Notes: a model not told the origin generated them from the sequence alone. A DNA stretch of 64,000 bases from Cellulomonas sp. NTE-D12 (GCF_027923705.1 NZ_AP026442.1:1240001-1304000); one strand, 5' to 3'; counted from the stretch's first letter, positions 50,579 through 60,359 are shown. Numbers and translations: made by a program.

Positions 50579-51876
50579 CCGGCGAGCTGCTGCAGCGTGG
50601 CACCGGGCACGGCACCGGCCAGCACCCGGCCGTCGTCCAGGATCAGCACCGACACCAGGGCGGAGGAGAGCAGCCGGCCGCCGGGGACCGCCTTGGTCAG
50701 ACCGGCGTACAGCGTGCTGGCGCTCAGGCCCGACCCGGACTTCGACGGGTCGGTGCCGTCGCCGCCCATGAACTGGCTGACGACGTCCTGACCTTGGGCG
50801 GTCGGCGGTTGCGGCAGATCGCGGGCGGCTGCCGCAGCCGCCGCGGCGTTCCCGGCAAGCAGCGCCGAGACGTTCACGCCGCGCACCTCGACCACGCTGG
50901 CCCAGCCGGTCCCGGTGAGGGTCACGTTCTGCGGCAGGGCTCCCGCGGTGGGCGACGGCGTCGGCTTGGTGGCGTCCGTGTGCTGCGGCAGCGCGATGGT
51001 CTTCTCGGTCACCTTGGCGCCGGGCGGGGCCGAGAACGACAGCACCGCGTCGGACGGCTTCGCGAACGACACGTCGGTGAAGCCGACCTCGAGCGCGGGC
51101 GCCTTCACGTTGTCGGTGCTCCACACCTGCACGCGCAGCGGCGTGTAGGTGGCCGCGTCGACCGTCACGACGATGTGCGCGACCAGCGTGCCGCTCGTCT
51201 TCGGCGTCACCACCAGCTGGTAGGCGCCGCGGCCGGCCACGGTCGTCTGGCTGTCCAGCGTGACCGTCGAGTACTGCTGCGCCTGGCTCAGTGCCTGGTC
51301 GGCGGCCTGGGACGGCGTCGGCAGCTCGGAGGCGCCGGGGACCGGTGTCTGCGCGTGGTTCTGCTGCTCAGCCTTGAGTTTCGCGGCGTCGGCGGCGGAG
51401 AGCGTGTAGTGGGTGACGGCGTCCTTCTTGGAGGAGTAGGTCCACGCCTGCGTCGTGTCGTGCACCACCGAGTACTCCGAGGTCGCACCCAGCAGCGACA
51501 CGCGCGAGCGGCCGGCGCCGTCCGTCCACATCCGCAGCGTCGAGCTGCCGGAGAGGAGGTTGATCGGGTCGGCCGGGCTGACCGTGCCGCTGACGGCACC
51601 GAGCGAGGAGATGTCCGGCAGGCCGAGCCGCGCCGTGTAGACCACCGTGCCGGACATCGGCACCGGCTTGGCCTCGAGCACCTTGGTCACCAGCTGCTGG
51701 GCCGTGATGTCGGGGAGCCCCGCCGAACCGGCGTCCGCCAGCAGCGGTGCGGCGGCGAACCCTGCCACCACCACAGCACCGACCGCGACGGGCACCGCCC
51801 ACCGCGCTCGTGCGGACAGGCCGCGGCGTGGGGGACGCGGAGCGTCCGAGGGGACGGTCGTCACATCGCTCGTCAT
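50575..51876 (-). CDS. LolA/MucB-like secreted or membrane-anchored protein
   Basis: The 433-residue product has one N-terminal membrane helix (~residues 25-45, VPVAVGAVVVAGFAAAPLLA) and a long extracellular part resembling LolA/RseB lipoprotein-carrier folds: 'LPDITAQQLVTKVLEAKPVPMSGTVVYTARLGLPD', 'STLRMWTDGAGRSRVSLLG' and 'GRGAYQLVVTPKTSGTLV'. Ala-rich and Ser-rich spacers follow. It is the first gene of an operon with an ABC exporter and is divergent from an OmpR-type regulator. I infer envelope-stress sensing or lipid/peptide handling. An in-frame GTG at 51891 is an alternative start. Confidence 0.78.
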   Translation of the reverse strand: MTSDVTTVPSDAPRPPRRGLSARARWAVPVAVGAVVVAGFAAAPLLADAGSAGLPDITAQQLVTKVLEAKPVPMSGTVVYTARLGLPDISSLGAVSGTVSPADPINLLSGSSTLRMWTDGAGRSRVSLLGATSEYSVVHDTTQAWTYSSKKDAVTHYTLSAADAAKLKAEQQNHAQTPVPGASELPTPSQAADQALSQAQQYSTVTLDSQTTVAGRGAYQLVVTPKTSGTLVAHIVVTVDAATYTPLRVQVWSTDNVKAPALEVGFTDVSFAKPSDAVLSFSAPPGAKVTEKTIALPQHTDATKPTPSPTAGALPQNVTLTGTGWASVVEVRGVNVSALLAGNAAAAAAAARDLPQPPTAQGQDVVSQFMGGDGTDPSKSGSGLSASTLYAGLTKAVPGGRLLSSALVSVLILDDGRVLAGAVPGATLQQLAG

Positions 51877-51980
51877 GGCACCAGGGTGCACCCCCGCCTC
51901 TGAGGGGCTGCTGAGAGCCGGCGCGGCGCCGGTCCGCGCCGTCGCGGGGCACGGTCCGACGGCGATGGGATGCTGACCGC

Positions 51981-52634
51981 GTGCGCGTGCTGGTGGTGGA
52001 CGACGAGCGCGGCCTGGTCCGTGCGCTGCAGCGAGGGCTGACCGCGGAGGGGTTCGCGGTGGACGTCGCCTACGACGGTGAGCACGGCCTGGAGCTGGCG
52101 ACCGACCGCGACTACGACGCCATCGTGCTGGACATCATGCTGCCGCGCCGGCACGGCTACGACGTGGTGCGCGAGCTGCGGGCGCGGGACGTGTGGACGC
52201 CGGTGCTGCTGCTGTCGGCCAAGGACGGGGAGCACGACGTGGCCGACGGCCTCGACGTCGGCGCGGACGACTACCTGACCAAGCCGTTCTCGTTCGTCGT
52301 GCTCGTCGCCCGGATCCGCGCGCTGCTGCGCCGGCCCGTCGCCGAGCGTCCGGCGGTGCTGCGGGTCGGGGACCTCGAGCTCGACCCGGCTACCCGCTCG
52401 CTGACGCTTGGCGGTGCGCCCGTCGCCCTCACCGTCCGCGAGCTCGCGCTGCTCGAGTACCTGATGCGGCACGCCGACCGGGTGGTCGGCAAGGTCGAGC
52501 TGCGCGACCACGTGTGGGACGCCCCCGGCGAGGACCTGAACGTGGTGGAGGTGTACGTCGGCTACCTGCGCCGCAAGCTCGGCCGCGACGCGGTGCTCAC
52601 GGTCCGCGGTGCCGGGTACCGGATGGCGGGATGA
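51981..52634 (+). CDS. OmpR/PhoB-type response regulator
   Basis: The 217-residue product has a receiver domain (residues ~1-115) with phosphoacceptor Asp51 (IVLDIMLPRRHG) and Lys in the DYLTKPFS motif. A winged-helix output domain follows ('LRVGDLELDPATRSLTLGGAPVALTVRELALLEYLMRHADRVVGKVELRDHVWD', 'YLRRKLGRDAVLTVRGAGYRMAG'). It should bind DNA as a phosphorylated dimer. The stop overlaps the kinase start (ATGA). The divergent LolA-ABC operon 104 bases away is the obvious target candidate. Confidence 0.95.
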   Translation: MRVLVVDDERGLVRALQRGLTAEGFAVDVAYDGEHGLELATDRDYDAIVLDIMLPRRHGYDVVRELRARDVWTPVLLLSAKDGEHDVADGLDVGADDYLTKPFSFVVLVARIRALLRRPVAERPAVLRVGDLELDPATRSLTLGGAPVALTVRELALLEYLMRHADRVVGKVELRDHVWDAPGEDLNVVEVYVGYLRRKLGRDAVLTVRGAGYRMAG

Positions 52635-54034
52635 CCACGGAGCGGCGCGGCGGCGGACGGCGCTGGCGCGGCCTGTCGCTGCGGCTGCGGCTGACCGTGC
52701 TCACGGCGGCGGCCGTCGCGGTGGCGCTGGTCGCCGGCGCCTTCGCGCTGACGGCGGTGCTGTCGCGCAGCCGGCTGGCGGCGCTGGACGGGCTGCTCCG
52801 GGACCGGGTCGGCGTGGTGACCGGGCTCGTGGAGAGTGACACGGTGCCCGCCACGCTGCCGACCGTCGAGGCGGGCGAGGTCGCCCAGCTGCTGGACGAG
52901 CAGGGCGGCGTGCTCGCGTCCTCCCCGAACGCCAGCCGGACGCTGCCGGTGCTGCCCGCCGGGCCGTTGTCGGCCCTCCGCTCGAGTGCCGGCACCGGTG
53001 TGCTGGTGCTCAGCACCGCCGACGACGCGTACAGCAGACCGGGCCGCGTGGCGCTGCACGCCGTCACCTACCGGGGGTCGCCGGCGACGGTGGTGGTCAG
53101 CCTGCCGCTCGGCGAGGTGCAGGGGCTGCTCGGCGCCCTGCGCGTGGCGCTGCTGATCGTCGTCCCGCTGCTGACCGTGCTGGTGGCGCTGGCGCTGTGG
53201 CTCGCCGTCGGTCGGGCGCTGCACCCGGTCGAGCAGCTGCGTCGGGGAGCGGCGCAGGTCGCCGCGGCGGGCGGCGGGGGCGGGCTGCCCGTCCCCGCGG
53301 CGGACGACGAGCTCGCCGCGCTGGCGCGCACCCTCAACGAGATGCTCGAGCGGCTGGACCGGGCGGCGTCGCGGCAGCGGACGTTCGTCGCCGACGCCGC
53401 GCACGAGCTGCGGTCGCCCCTCGCGGCGCTGCGGGCGACCGTCGACGTCGCGCGGTCGCACCCCGGCACGTGGACGGTGGCGGAGCTCGCCGCCGAGCTG
53501 GAGCCGGAGGCGCTGCGGATGCAGTCCCTGGTGGACGACCTGCTGCTGCTCGCGCGGGTCGGCGCGCGCCCCGCTCGTCCGGACCGGGTGGACCTGCGGG
53601 CGGTGGTGGACGGCCTCGCCGCGACCCCGGCTCGGGTACCGGTCGAGGTGATCGGCAGCGGGCACGCCGTCGCGGACGGGGAACGGGTCACCCGCGTGCT
53701 CCGCAACCTGGTGGACAACGCCACCCGTCACGCGGCCAGCCGGGTGCGGGTGGTGGTCGACCAGCGGGCCGACACCTGCCGGGTGGTGGTGGAGGACGAC
53801 GGCCGGGGCGTGCCGGTGGCGGACCGGGAGCGGGTGTTCGAGCGGTTCGTCCGGCTCGACGAGGCGCGCCAGCGGGAGGCGGGCGGTGCGGGGCTCGGCC
53901 TGGCGATCGCGCGTGAGCTCGCCCGGGAGCAGGGCGGCGACGTGACGCTCGCCGGCAGCCAGCTGGGAGGCCTGGCGGCGGTGGTGCTGCTCCCGTCGGC
54001 CCCGTCGGAAGGTCCGGGCCGCGCTGACGCGTGA
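52631..54034 (+). CDS. Sensor histidine kinase
   Basis: The 467-residue product has two membrane helices (~21-45 and ~175-200) around a ~125-residue extracellular sensor. A HAMP region, the H-box with His258 (FVADAAHELRSPLAAL) and an HATPase domain follow with NLVDNATRHA (N-box), DDGRGVPVADRERVFERF and GGAGLGLAI (G-boxes). It should phosphorylate the co-encoded regulator. The ATG overlaps the regulator's stop. The sensed signal is unknown. Confidence 0.95.
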   Translation: MTTERRGGGRRWRGLSLRLRLTVLTAAAVAVALVAGAFALTAVLSRSRLAALDGLLRDRVGVVTGLVESDTVPATLPTVEAGEVAQLLDEQGGVLASSPNASRTLPVLPAGPLSALRSSAGTGVLVLSTADDAYSRPGRVALHAVTYRGSPATVVVSLPLGEVQGLLGALRVALLIVVPLLTVLVALALWLAVGRALHPVEQLRRGAAQVAAAGGGGGLPVPAADDELAALARTLNEMLERLDRAASRQRTFVADAAHELRSPLAALRATVDVARSHPGTWTVAELAAELEPEALRMQSLVDDLLLLARVGARPARPDRVDLRAVVDGLAATPARVPVEVIGSGHAVADGERVTRVLRNLVDNATRHAASRVRVVVDQRADTCRVVVEDDGRGVPVADRERVFERFVRLDEARQREAGGAGLGLAIARELAREQGGDVTLAGSQLGGLAAVVLLPSAPSEGPGRADA

Positions 54035-54089
54035 GCGGTGCCGCCGGCCGTGCGAGCCGTGACGTCGGGCCGGGAGGAGAATGGGACCG

Positions 54090-55361
54090 ATGTCCAGCCC
54101 CGCCCGCGCTCAGCAGAACGCGATGGGTGGCTTCCTCTCCCGGTCGGCCGTCGCCGGGGTGTTCGGCCCGGCGCTCGCGTTCGAGGTGGGCATCGGCGCG
54201 GTGACGCCCATGGTGGCGGTGTCGGCCTCGCAGCTGGGCGCCTCGCTCGCGGTCGCCGGCCTGCTGGCGGCGTTCCTGGGCATCGGTCAGATCCTCGCGG
54301 ACGTGCCGGCCGGTGCCCTGGCGGCCCGATGGGGTGACCGGCGGGCCATGCTGACCGCCGCCGTGCTCGCCATCGCGGCGCTGGTGGGCTGCGCCACCGC
54401 GCACAGCCTGCTGGTGCTCGGCGTGGCGGTGCTGGTCACCGGCGCTGCCAATGCCGTGTTCCTCCTGGCCAGGCAGGCCTACCTGACGGAGATCACGCCG
54501 CCGCTGTACCGAGCGCGGGCGCTGTCCACGCTGGGTGGGGTCGGCCGGATGGGGGTGTTCCTCGGGCCGTTCCTCGGTGCCGGTGTGGTGCACCTGGCCG
54601 GGACGCCCGGTGCCTACTGGCTCGCGGTGGGCGTCACTGTGGTCACCTTCGTCATCGTCGCCGCCGTCCCGGACGTGGCCGCCGAGGCGACCGCCGCCCG
54701 GCGCGAGGCGCCCCGCGTGCCGCTGGTGCGCGTGCTGCGGGAGCACGGCAGCGTGTTCGCCACCCTGGGCGTCGCCGTGCTGCTCGTCGGCGCGACCCGG
54801 GGAGCGCGGCAGGTGGTGCTGCCGCTGTGGGGCGAGCACCTCGGGCTGGCGCCGGCCACGACCAGCCTGGTCTACGGCGTCTCGGGCGCGCTCGACATGC
54901 TGGTGTTCTACCCGGCCGGGAAGGTGATGGACCGGCGGGGGCGGCTGTGGGTGGCCGTGCCGTCGATGGTGCTGCTGGGCCTGTCGATCGCGGCGCTGCC
55001 CCTGTCGCGGTCCGTCGGCACCCTGTCGGTCGTCGCGATGGTGATGGGGCTGGCCAACGGCGTCGGGTCCGGCCTGCTGATGACGTTGGGCGCCGACGTG
55101 GCCCCCGCGGCCGTCCGCTCCCAGTTCCTCGGCGTGTGGCGGCTGTTCCAGGACGCCGGGCTCGCGGCCGGGCCCCTGGTCGTGTCCGCCGGGGCCGCGC
55201 TCGGCAGCCTGGCGGCCGGCGTGCTGGCCGTGGCCGGAGTCGGCGGAGTGGCCGCCGCCGTGCTGGCGGTCACCGTGCCGCGGTGGTCGGTGCACGCCAA
55301 CGCGCGGACGCGACGGGCCGCCGGCCTCCGGGCGGACGGGACAGCGCCGGGGCCCGGCTGA
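54090..55361 (+). CDS. MFS transporter
   Basis: The product is about 423 residues with twelve hydrophobic helices and the MFS loop 2-3 motif 'GALAARWGDRRAMLTAAVLA', repeated as 'GKVMDRRGRLWVAVPSM' in the second half. It is likely a proton-driven exporter of unknown substrate. The start was set at the ATG at 54090, which is 11 bases after GGGAGGAG; an ATG at 54081 lies too close to it. It is convergent with a second MFS gene. Confidence 0.9.
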   Translation: MSSPARAQQNAMGGFLSRSAVAGVFGPALAFEVGIGAVTPMVAVSASQLGASLAVAGLLAAFLGIGQILADVPAGALAARWGDRRAMLTAAVLAIAALVGCATAHSLLVLGVAVLVTGAANAVFLLARQAYLTEITPPLYRARALSTLGGVGRMGVFLGPFLGAGVVHLAGTPGAYWLAVGVTVVTFVIVAAVPDVAAEATAARREAPRVPLVRVLREHGSVFATLGVAVLLVGATRGARQVVLPLWGEHLGLAPATTSLVYGVSGALDMLVFYPAGKVMDRRGRLWVAVPSMVLLGLSIAALPLSRSVGTLSVVAMVMGLANGVGSGLLMTLGADVAPAAVRSQFLGVWRLFQDAGLAAGPLVVSAGAALGSLAAGVLAVAGVGGVAAAVLAVTVPRWSVHANARTRRAAGLRADGTAPGPG

Positions 55362-55382
55362 TCGGCGTCCGAGGCGGACCGG

Positions 55383-56918
55383 TCAGCTCTCCTCGGCGGC
55401 GACCGCGGGGCTCGGCACGCCCTCCGGCAGGGCCGGGGAGGGGCCGTCGGACGGTCGGCGCACCAGCCAGGCTGCGGGGATGGCGAGGAGCGACACCAGG
55501 GCCCCGACCAGGAAGGCGGCCTGCACGGCGCCCGCCGTCGCCGCCGCACCGTCGGCGCCGTGCTCGGCCAGCCGGGCCGCCTGTGCGGTGAGCACCGTGA
55601 CGAACAGCGCGGTACCGGCGGCGCCGGCCACCTGCTGCACGGTGCCGACCATCGCGCTGCCGTGCGAGTACCGGTGTCCTGGGAGCGAGCCGAGGGCGGA
55701 CGTGAACAGCGGCGTGAACATCGCGGCCAGGCCGGCCGACAGCGTCACGTGAGCCGCGAGCAGCAGCCCGGGGGAGCTGTGCTGGTCGAGCGTCGTCATG
55801 CCCCACAGCGCCGCGCTCAGCAGCACCGCGCCGGGCACCAGCAGCGGCCTGGGCCCGAACCGGTCGTAGGCGCGGCCGACCGCGGGTGCGAGCAGGCCCA
55901 TCAGCAGCCCGCCGGGAAGCAGCAGCAGGCCGGTGGACAGGGTGGTGAGGTGCAGCACCTGCTGCGCGTAGATCGGCACCATGATGATGGTCCCGAACAT
56001 GGCCATCATCACCACGGCCATCAGGGCGACGCTCACGGTGAACGTGCGGGAGCCGAACACCCGCAGGTCCAGCAGGGCGTCGTCGGCCCGCTGCAGCCAC
56101 AGCTGCCGGGCGACGAACAGCGACAGCGCCGTGAGCCCCACCACCAGGCTCACCCAGGCCGTCACCGGCACCTCGCCGCTCGCGCTGCCGAGCGTCGACA
56201 GCCCGTACACGATCCCGCCGAACGCGAACGCCGAGAGCACCACCGAGCCGACGTCGACCCGTGCCGAGCGGGTCACGCCGATGTTGGGCACCCGTGCCGC
56301 GCCGAGGGTCAGGGCACCGAGCGCGATCGGCAGCACCAGCCCGAACATCCAGCGCCACTGCAGCACGGACAGGATCAGACCCGAGATGGTCGGCCCGATC
56401 GCCGGGGCGACGGAGATCACCACCGAGATGTTGCCCATCGTCCGGCCACGCGATGCGGGCGGCGTCACCGTCATCACCGTGGTCATCAGCAGCGGCAGCA
56501 TCACGGCGGTCCCGGTCGCCTGGACCGCACGGCCGGCCAGCAGCACGGGGAAGCCGGGGGCGAGCGTGCACACCGCCGTACCCAGGCTGAACAGGCCCAT
56601 CGCGGTGAGGAAGGCAGCGCGCGTCGTGATCCGCTGCAGGACGAAGCCCGTCACGGGGATCACCACGGCCATGGTGAGCATGAACGCGGTGCTCAACCAC
56701 TGTGCGGTCGCGGGCGTGACCGACAGGTCGGTCATCAGACGGGGCAGCGCGACGCCCATGATCGTCTCGTTGAGGATCACCACGAACGTGGAGACGAGGA
56801 GCAGCACGACGGCGAGACGGTCGCGCGGCGCCATCCGTTCCGGTGCGGCTGCCGGGAGCGGCCTCTCGGAAAGGGGCGAGCCGGGTTCGAGCAGCTCGGG
56901 GCTGGGCCGGTCGGTCAC
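55383..56918 (-). CDS. MFS drug:H+ antiporter (DHA2-like)
   Basis: The 511-residue product has fourteen hydrophobic helices, as in the DHA2 group. 'VVILNETIMGVALPRLMTDLSVTPATAQWLSTAFMLTMAVVIPVTGFVLQRI' (helices 1-2) and 'LAGRAVQATGTAVMLPLLMTTVM' are typical of EmrB/QacA relatives. It should export a drug-like or lipid-like compound. GTG start with GGAGAG upstream. An inverted repeat at 57042-57057 lies about 125 bp upstream. Confidence 0.9.
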   Translation of the reverse strand: MTDRPSPELLEPGSPLSERPLPAAAPERMAPRDRLAVVLLLVSTFVVILNETIMGVALPRLMTDLSVTPATAQWLSTAFMLTMAVVIPVTGFVLQRITTRAAFLTAMGLFSLGTAVCTLAPGFPVLLAGRAVQATGTAVMLPLLMTTVMTVTPPASRGRTMGNISVVISVAPAIGPTISGLILSVLQWRWMFGLVLPIALGALTLGAARVPNIGVTRSARVDVGSVVLSAFAFGGIVYGLSTLGSASGEVPVTAWVSLVVGLTALSLFVARQLWLQRADDALLDLRVFGSRTFTVSVALMAVVMMAMFGTIIMVPIYAQQVLHLTTLSTGLLLLPGGLLMGLLAPAVGRAYDRFGPRPLLVPGAVLLSAALWGMTTLDQHSSPGLLLAAHVTLSAGLAAMFTPLFTSALGSLPGHRYSHGSAMVGTVQQVAGAAGTALFVTVLTAQAARLAEHGADGAAATAGAVQAAFLVGALVSLLAIPAAWLVRRPSDGPSPALPEGVPSPAVAAEES

Positions 56919-57041
56919 GGAACTCTCCAGGCGAGGTCGGGCCCAGCGCGGGGCAGGTCAGGGCAGGGCGCAAGGCGGTCGGGACTGCGACGTACGGCTC
57001 AGCCGCGCGGGACCCCGCGCAGCGGCCGCCGTCGAGTCTGT

Positions 57042-57057
57042 GTGAGCAACCTCTCAC
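57042..57057. promoter_or_regulatory. Inverted repeat upstream of the DHA2 exporter gene
   Basis: GTGAG-N6-CTCAC, in an AT-richer stretch, lies about 125 bases before the exporter start. It could be an operator for an unlinked TetR or MarR regulator. Position is the only support. Confidence 0.3.
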
Positions 57058-57118
57058 CCGTCACTGACATTCCTCGCGGCGTCCCGTCCGCGACGGCTGC
57101 TCGGACGCCGGCCGGCAC

Positions 57119-57742
57119 TCAGTGCGCCCAGCGCGCCCTGCGTCCGAACAGCCCCCGTTGTGCCGCGGACTCGGCCGCCGTCCCGGCCGCGACGCCGGCC
57201 GGGACGGCACCGGCGACCGGCCCCTCGTCGTCGGCCGCCGCCTCGTGGCCGACCGGAAGCGGCTCCGCGACCGCGACGCCGGCGAGCGCGTTCCGCACCG
57301 CGTCCAGGGCGCGTTCGGCCTGCTGGGCGCGGTGCACCGCCCGCTGCTCACCGGAGCGCGCCTCGGCGAGCTCGGACTCGTACTCGGCGGTCGTGGCGGC
57401 CAGCTCGGCGGCGTGGGCTGCACGCGCGTCGGCCAGCTCGTCCTCCAGCTCGGAGATCCGGCCGGTCAGCCGCACCAGGTCCGCGTCGTGCTCCGCCTGT
57501 CGCGCGCGCAGCTCGGCGTCTCGGGCCGCGACCTGCTCCGCCAGCCCGTCCGCCTGAGCGCCCCGTGCCACCACGGCCGCGACGGCCGCGACCACCCCGG
57601 ACTCCTCGAGGGCGGCCCGCATCACCTCCACGCGGGTGTCGCGCTCGGTGTCGCGCAGGTCCTCCCACGGCTCCTTGCGCAGACCCGAGTAGCGGGCGCG
57701 CTCGATCGCCGATGCCATGCCGTCGGGGCTGAGGGTGTCCAT
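57119..57742 (-). CDS. Coiled-coil protein of unknown function
   Basis: The product is about 207 residues and I recognise no family. The first ~40 residues read 'SPDGMASAIERARYSGLRKEPWEDLRDTERDTRVEVMRAALEESGV'. A long heptad-rich coiled coil (~70-150, with many Glu, Ala, Arg, Leu) follows, then an Ala/Gly/Pro-rich stretch and a basic tail (GLFGRRARWAH). I chose the ATG at 57742; an ATG at 57769 is also in frame. It stands alone and could be a scaffold or cytoskeletal-type protein. Confidence 0.6.
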   Translation of the reverse strand: MDTLSPDGMASAIERARYSGLRKEPWEDLRDTERDTRVEVMRAALEESGVVAAVAAVVARGAQADGLAEQVAARDAELRARQAEHDADLVRLTGRISELEDELADARAAHAAELAATTAEYESELAEARSGEQRAVHRAQQAERALDAVRNALAGVAVAEPLPVGHEAAADDEGPVAGAVPAGVAAGTAAESAAQRGLFGRRARWAH

Positions 57743-57830
57743 GGCCCGAGCATCGGCCTGCCCGGGCATCCGTGGCGACGGGCGACCGGATGAATGTGCG
57801 GGTGATCCCGTGCCGGACCGACCGACCCGC

Positions 57831-60359
57831 TCAGATGAACAGCGTCGTGCCGGAGTCGTGCGCCTCGCCGAGGAAGGTGGCGACCCCGCCGAGCTCGACG
57901 CCGTCGATCAGGTCCTCGTGCGCGATGCCGAGCAGGTCCATGGTCATCGTGCAGGCGATCAGCCGGGCCCCGCCCTGCTGGGCGGAGGCGATGAGCTCCG
58001 GGAGCGACGGCACCGCCTTGTCCTTCATCACCTTCTTGATCATCGCCGTGCCGGCGCCCGCCAGGTGCATCTGGGACAGCGCGAGCTTGTCCGCACCCTG
58101 CGGCATCATCGCCCCGAACATCCGGTCCATCGCGCTGCGGTCGCGGGCGGGAGCGTCGGTGCGGCGCAGCGAGCTCAGTCCCCAGAAGGTGAAGAACATC
58201 GACACCTCCTCGCCCATCGCGAGCGCGCCGTTGGCGATGATGAACGCGGCGAGCACCTTGTCCAGGTCGCCGGAGAACACCACGAAGGAGTTCTTCGCCG
58301 CCGGGGCCGCGACGTCGGCCAGGGCGCTCAGCGCGGCCGTCGGGGCGGGGGCAGACGTCCCGCCCTTGCGGAAGCGTGCGACGTAGCCCGGGCCCGACGG
58401 GGCCAGCTCGACCAGCTGGTGGCCGTTGCGGCGAGCCCAGGCGGGCCCGTCGTTGCCGAAGCCGGGGTCGGAGACGGTGACCACCACCTCGTCGCCGGTG
58501 CCCAGCCCGCGCATCGTCTCGGCGAGCTTCATGATCGGGCCGGGGCAGGCCAGGCCCGAGCAGTCGAGGTCGACGCTGACACCGCTGACCACCGGCTGCG
58601 CCGCCTGCCGACGCACCTGTGCGGCCAGCTCCGGCGGCTCGGCGTACGCGATGACCGGTGCCGGCGGCTCGTCGGACTCCGGCATGAGCTCGCGCCACGC
58701 GCGGAACGTGGCGGTGCCGCCGGACAGGACGGACACGTCCGCGAACCCGCGCTGCACCAGGGCGCGGTGCGCCAGGTAGCTGCGGAAGCCGACGGCGCAG
58801 TACAGCCGCACCGGCACCGAACGGTCCCAGTCGACGCACCGCTCGCGCAGCACGGCCAGCGGGACGTTCTCCGCGCCGGGCAGGTGCCAGATCTCGTACT
58901 CCTCGGGCGTGCGCACGTCGACCAGCCGGGCGCCCGGCGTCGCCGTGTCCCAGTCCTGGGCGTACCAGAGCGCGATGTCGCCGCGCAGCACGTTCGACGC
59001 GACGAAACCTGCCATGTTCACGGGGTCCTTGGCGGACCCGAACGGCGGGGCGTACGCGAGCTCGAGCTCCTCGAGGTCGTAGACCGTCTGCTCGGCGCGC
59101 AGCGCGGCGGCCAGCACGTCCAGCCGCTTGTCCACACCGTCGAACCCGGCGGCCTGGGCGCCGAGGATCCGTCCCGTGCCGGGGGAGAACAGCAGCTTCA
59201 GGCTCATCATCGCGGTGCCCGGGTAGTAACCCGCGTGGCCCGACGGGTGCACGTGCACCGCGCGGTACGGCACCTGGGCGGCGACGAGCTGCCGCTCGGT
59301 GGCGCCGGTCCCGCCGGCCACCATGTCGAAGACCTTGACCACCGAGGTGCCCTGCGTCGACCGGTAGACGGTGTCCCGTCCGCAGATGTTCTCGGCTGCC
59401 ACCCGCGCCTGCCGGTTGGCCGGACCGGCCAGCGGGGCCAGCGCGGTGCCGGGAAGCACGGTGTGCGGCGTCTCGACGGCGTCGCCCGCGGCCCAGATGG
59501 CCGGATCCGACGTCCGCATGTGCTCGTCGACGGCGATCCCGCCGTGCGGGCCGAGCGCCAGCCCCGCCTCGACGGCCAGACCCGTGGCGGGCCGTACGCC
59601 CGCCGCCAGGATCACCAGGTCCGCCGGCAGCAGCTCGCCGCTCGTCAGCTCCACGTTGACCGCACCGTCGGGCCGGGGCGTGAACGCGGCGGCCCCGGTG
59701 GACAGGTGCAGCTGGACTCCGCGCGAGCGCAGGTGCTGCTCGACGGGCACCGACATCTCGTGGTCCAGCGGCGGCAGGATCTGGTCCGCCAGCTCGACGA
59801 CGTGCACCTGGGCGCCGCGGTGCTGGAAGTTCTCGGCCATCTCCAGGCCGATGTAGCCGGCGCCGATCACCACGGTGCGAGCCGGACCGCGCTCACCCTT
59901 CGCAGCAGCGGTGACCAGGGCGTCGAGGCGCGCCTTGATCTGGTCCATGTCGCCGAGCCGGCGCAGCACGTGCACGGCCTCGTGGTCGATGCCGGGCAGC
60001 GGCGGACGCACCGGGTTCGCACCGGGGCACAGCGCGAGGGCGTCGTAGCTCTCGGTGTACTCGCGGCCGGAGTCGAGCTCGCGGACGGTGACGGTGCGGG
60101 CGGAGCGGTCGATCGAGACGACCTCCGAGCCGACCCGCACGTCGATGTCCAGCGACTCGCGCAGGCTGGCGGGGGTCTGCAGCAGCAGCCGGCTGCGGTC
60201 GGCGATCACCTGGCCGATGTGGTACGGCAGCCCGCAGTTGGCGAACGAGACGTGGTGGCCACGCTCGAGCACCACGATCTCGGCGAACTCGTCGAGCCGT
60301 CGCGCACGTGCCGCGACCGACGCTCCCGCTGCCACTCCACCGACGACGACGATCTTCAC
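57831..60359 (-). CDS. Four-domain persulfide enzyme: CoA-disulfide reductase + rhodanese + TusA + DsrE
   Basis: The 842-residue product fuses four sulfur-handling domains. Residues ~1-450 are a pyridine-nucleotide disulfide reductase of the CoADR/NADH:persulfide reductase type, with FAD motif IVVVGGVAAGASVAARARR and active Cys42 in VSFANCGLPYH. Residues ~460-555 are a rhodanese with Cys521 (YCAVGFRSY). Residues ~590-665 are a TusA domain with Cys605 (LACPGPIMKL). Residues ~690-842 are a DsrE-like domain ('FVVFSGDLDKVLAAFIIANGALAMGEEVSMFFTFWGLSSL'). The GTG at 60359 has AGGAGA upstream, and the CstR-type operator 60375-60390 covers the promoter. It likely reduces and relays persulfide sulfur in the cytosol. 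Confidence 0.9.
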   Translation of the reverse strand: MKIVVVGGVAAGASVAARARRLDEFAEIVVLERGHHVSFANCGLPYHIGQVIADRSRLLLQTPASLRESLDIDVRVGSEVVSIDRSARTVTVRELDSGREYTESYDALALCPGANPVRPPLPGIDHEAVHVLRRLGDMDQIKARLDALVTAAAKGERGPARTVVIGAGYIGLEMAENFQHRGAQVHVVELADQILPPLDHEMSVPVEQHLRSRGVQLHLSTGAAAFTPRPDGAVNVELTSGELLPADLVILAAGVRPATGLAVEAGLALGPHGGIAVDEHMRTSDPAIWAAGDAVETPHTVLPGTALAPLAGPANRQARVAAENICGRDTVYRSTQGTSVVKVFDMVAGGTGATERQLVAAQVPYRAVHVHPSGHAGYYPGTAMMSLKLLFSPGTGRILGAQAAGFDGVDKRLDVLAAALRAEQTVYDLEELELAYAPPFGSAKDPVNMAGFVASNVLRGDIALWYAQDWDTATPGARLVDVRTPEEYEIWHLPGAENVPLAVLRERCVDWDRSVPVRLYCAVGFRSYLAHRALVQRGFADVSVLSGGTATFRAWRELMPESDEPPAPVIAYAEPPELAAQVRRQAAQPVVSGVSVDLDCSGLACPGPIMKLAETMRGLGTGDEVVVTVSDPGFGNDGPAWARRNGHQLVELAPSGPGYVARFRKGGTSAPAPTAALSALADVAAPAAKNSFVVFSGDLDKVLAAFIIANGALAMGEEVSMFFTFWGLSSLRRTDAPARDRSAMDRMFGAMMPQGADKLALSQMHLAGAGTAMIKKVMKDKAVPSLPELIASAQQGGARLIACTMTMDLLGIAHEDLIDGVELGGVATFLGEAHDSGTTLFI

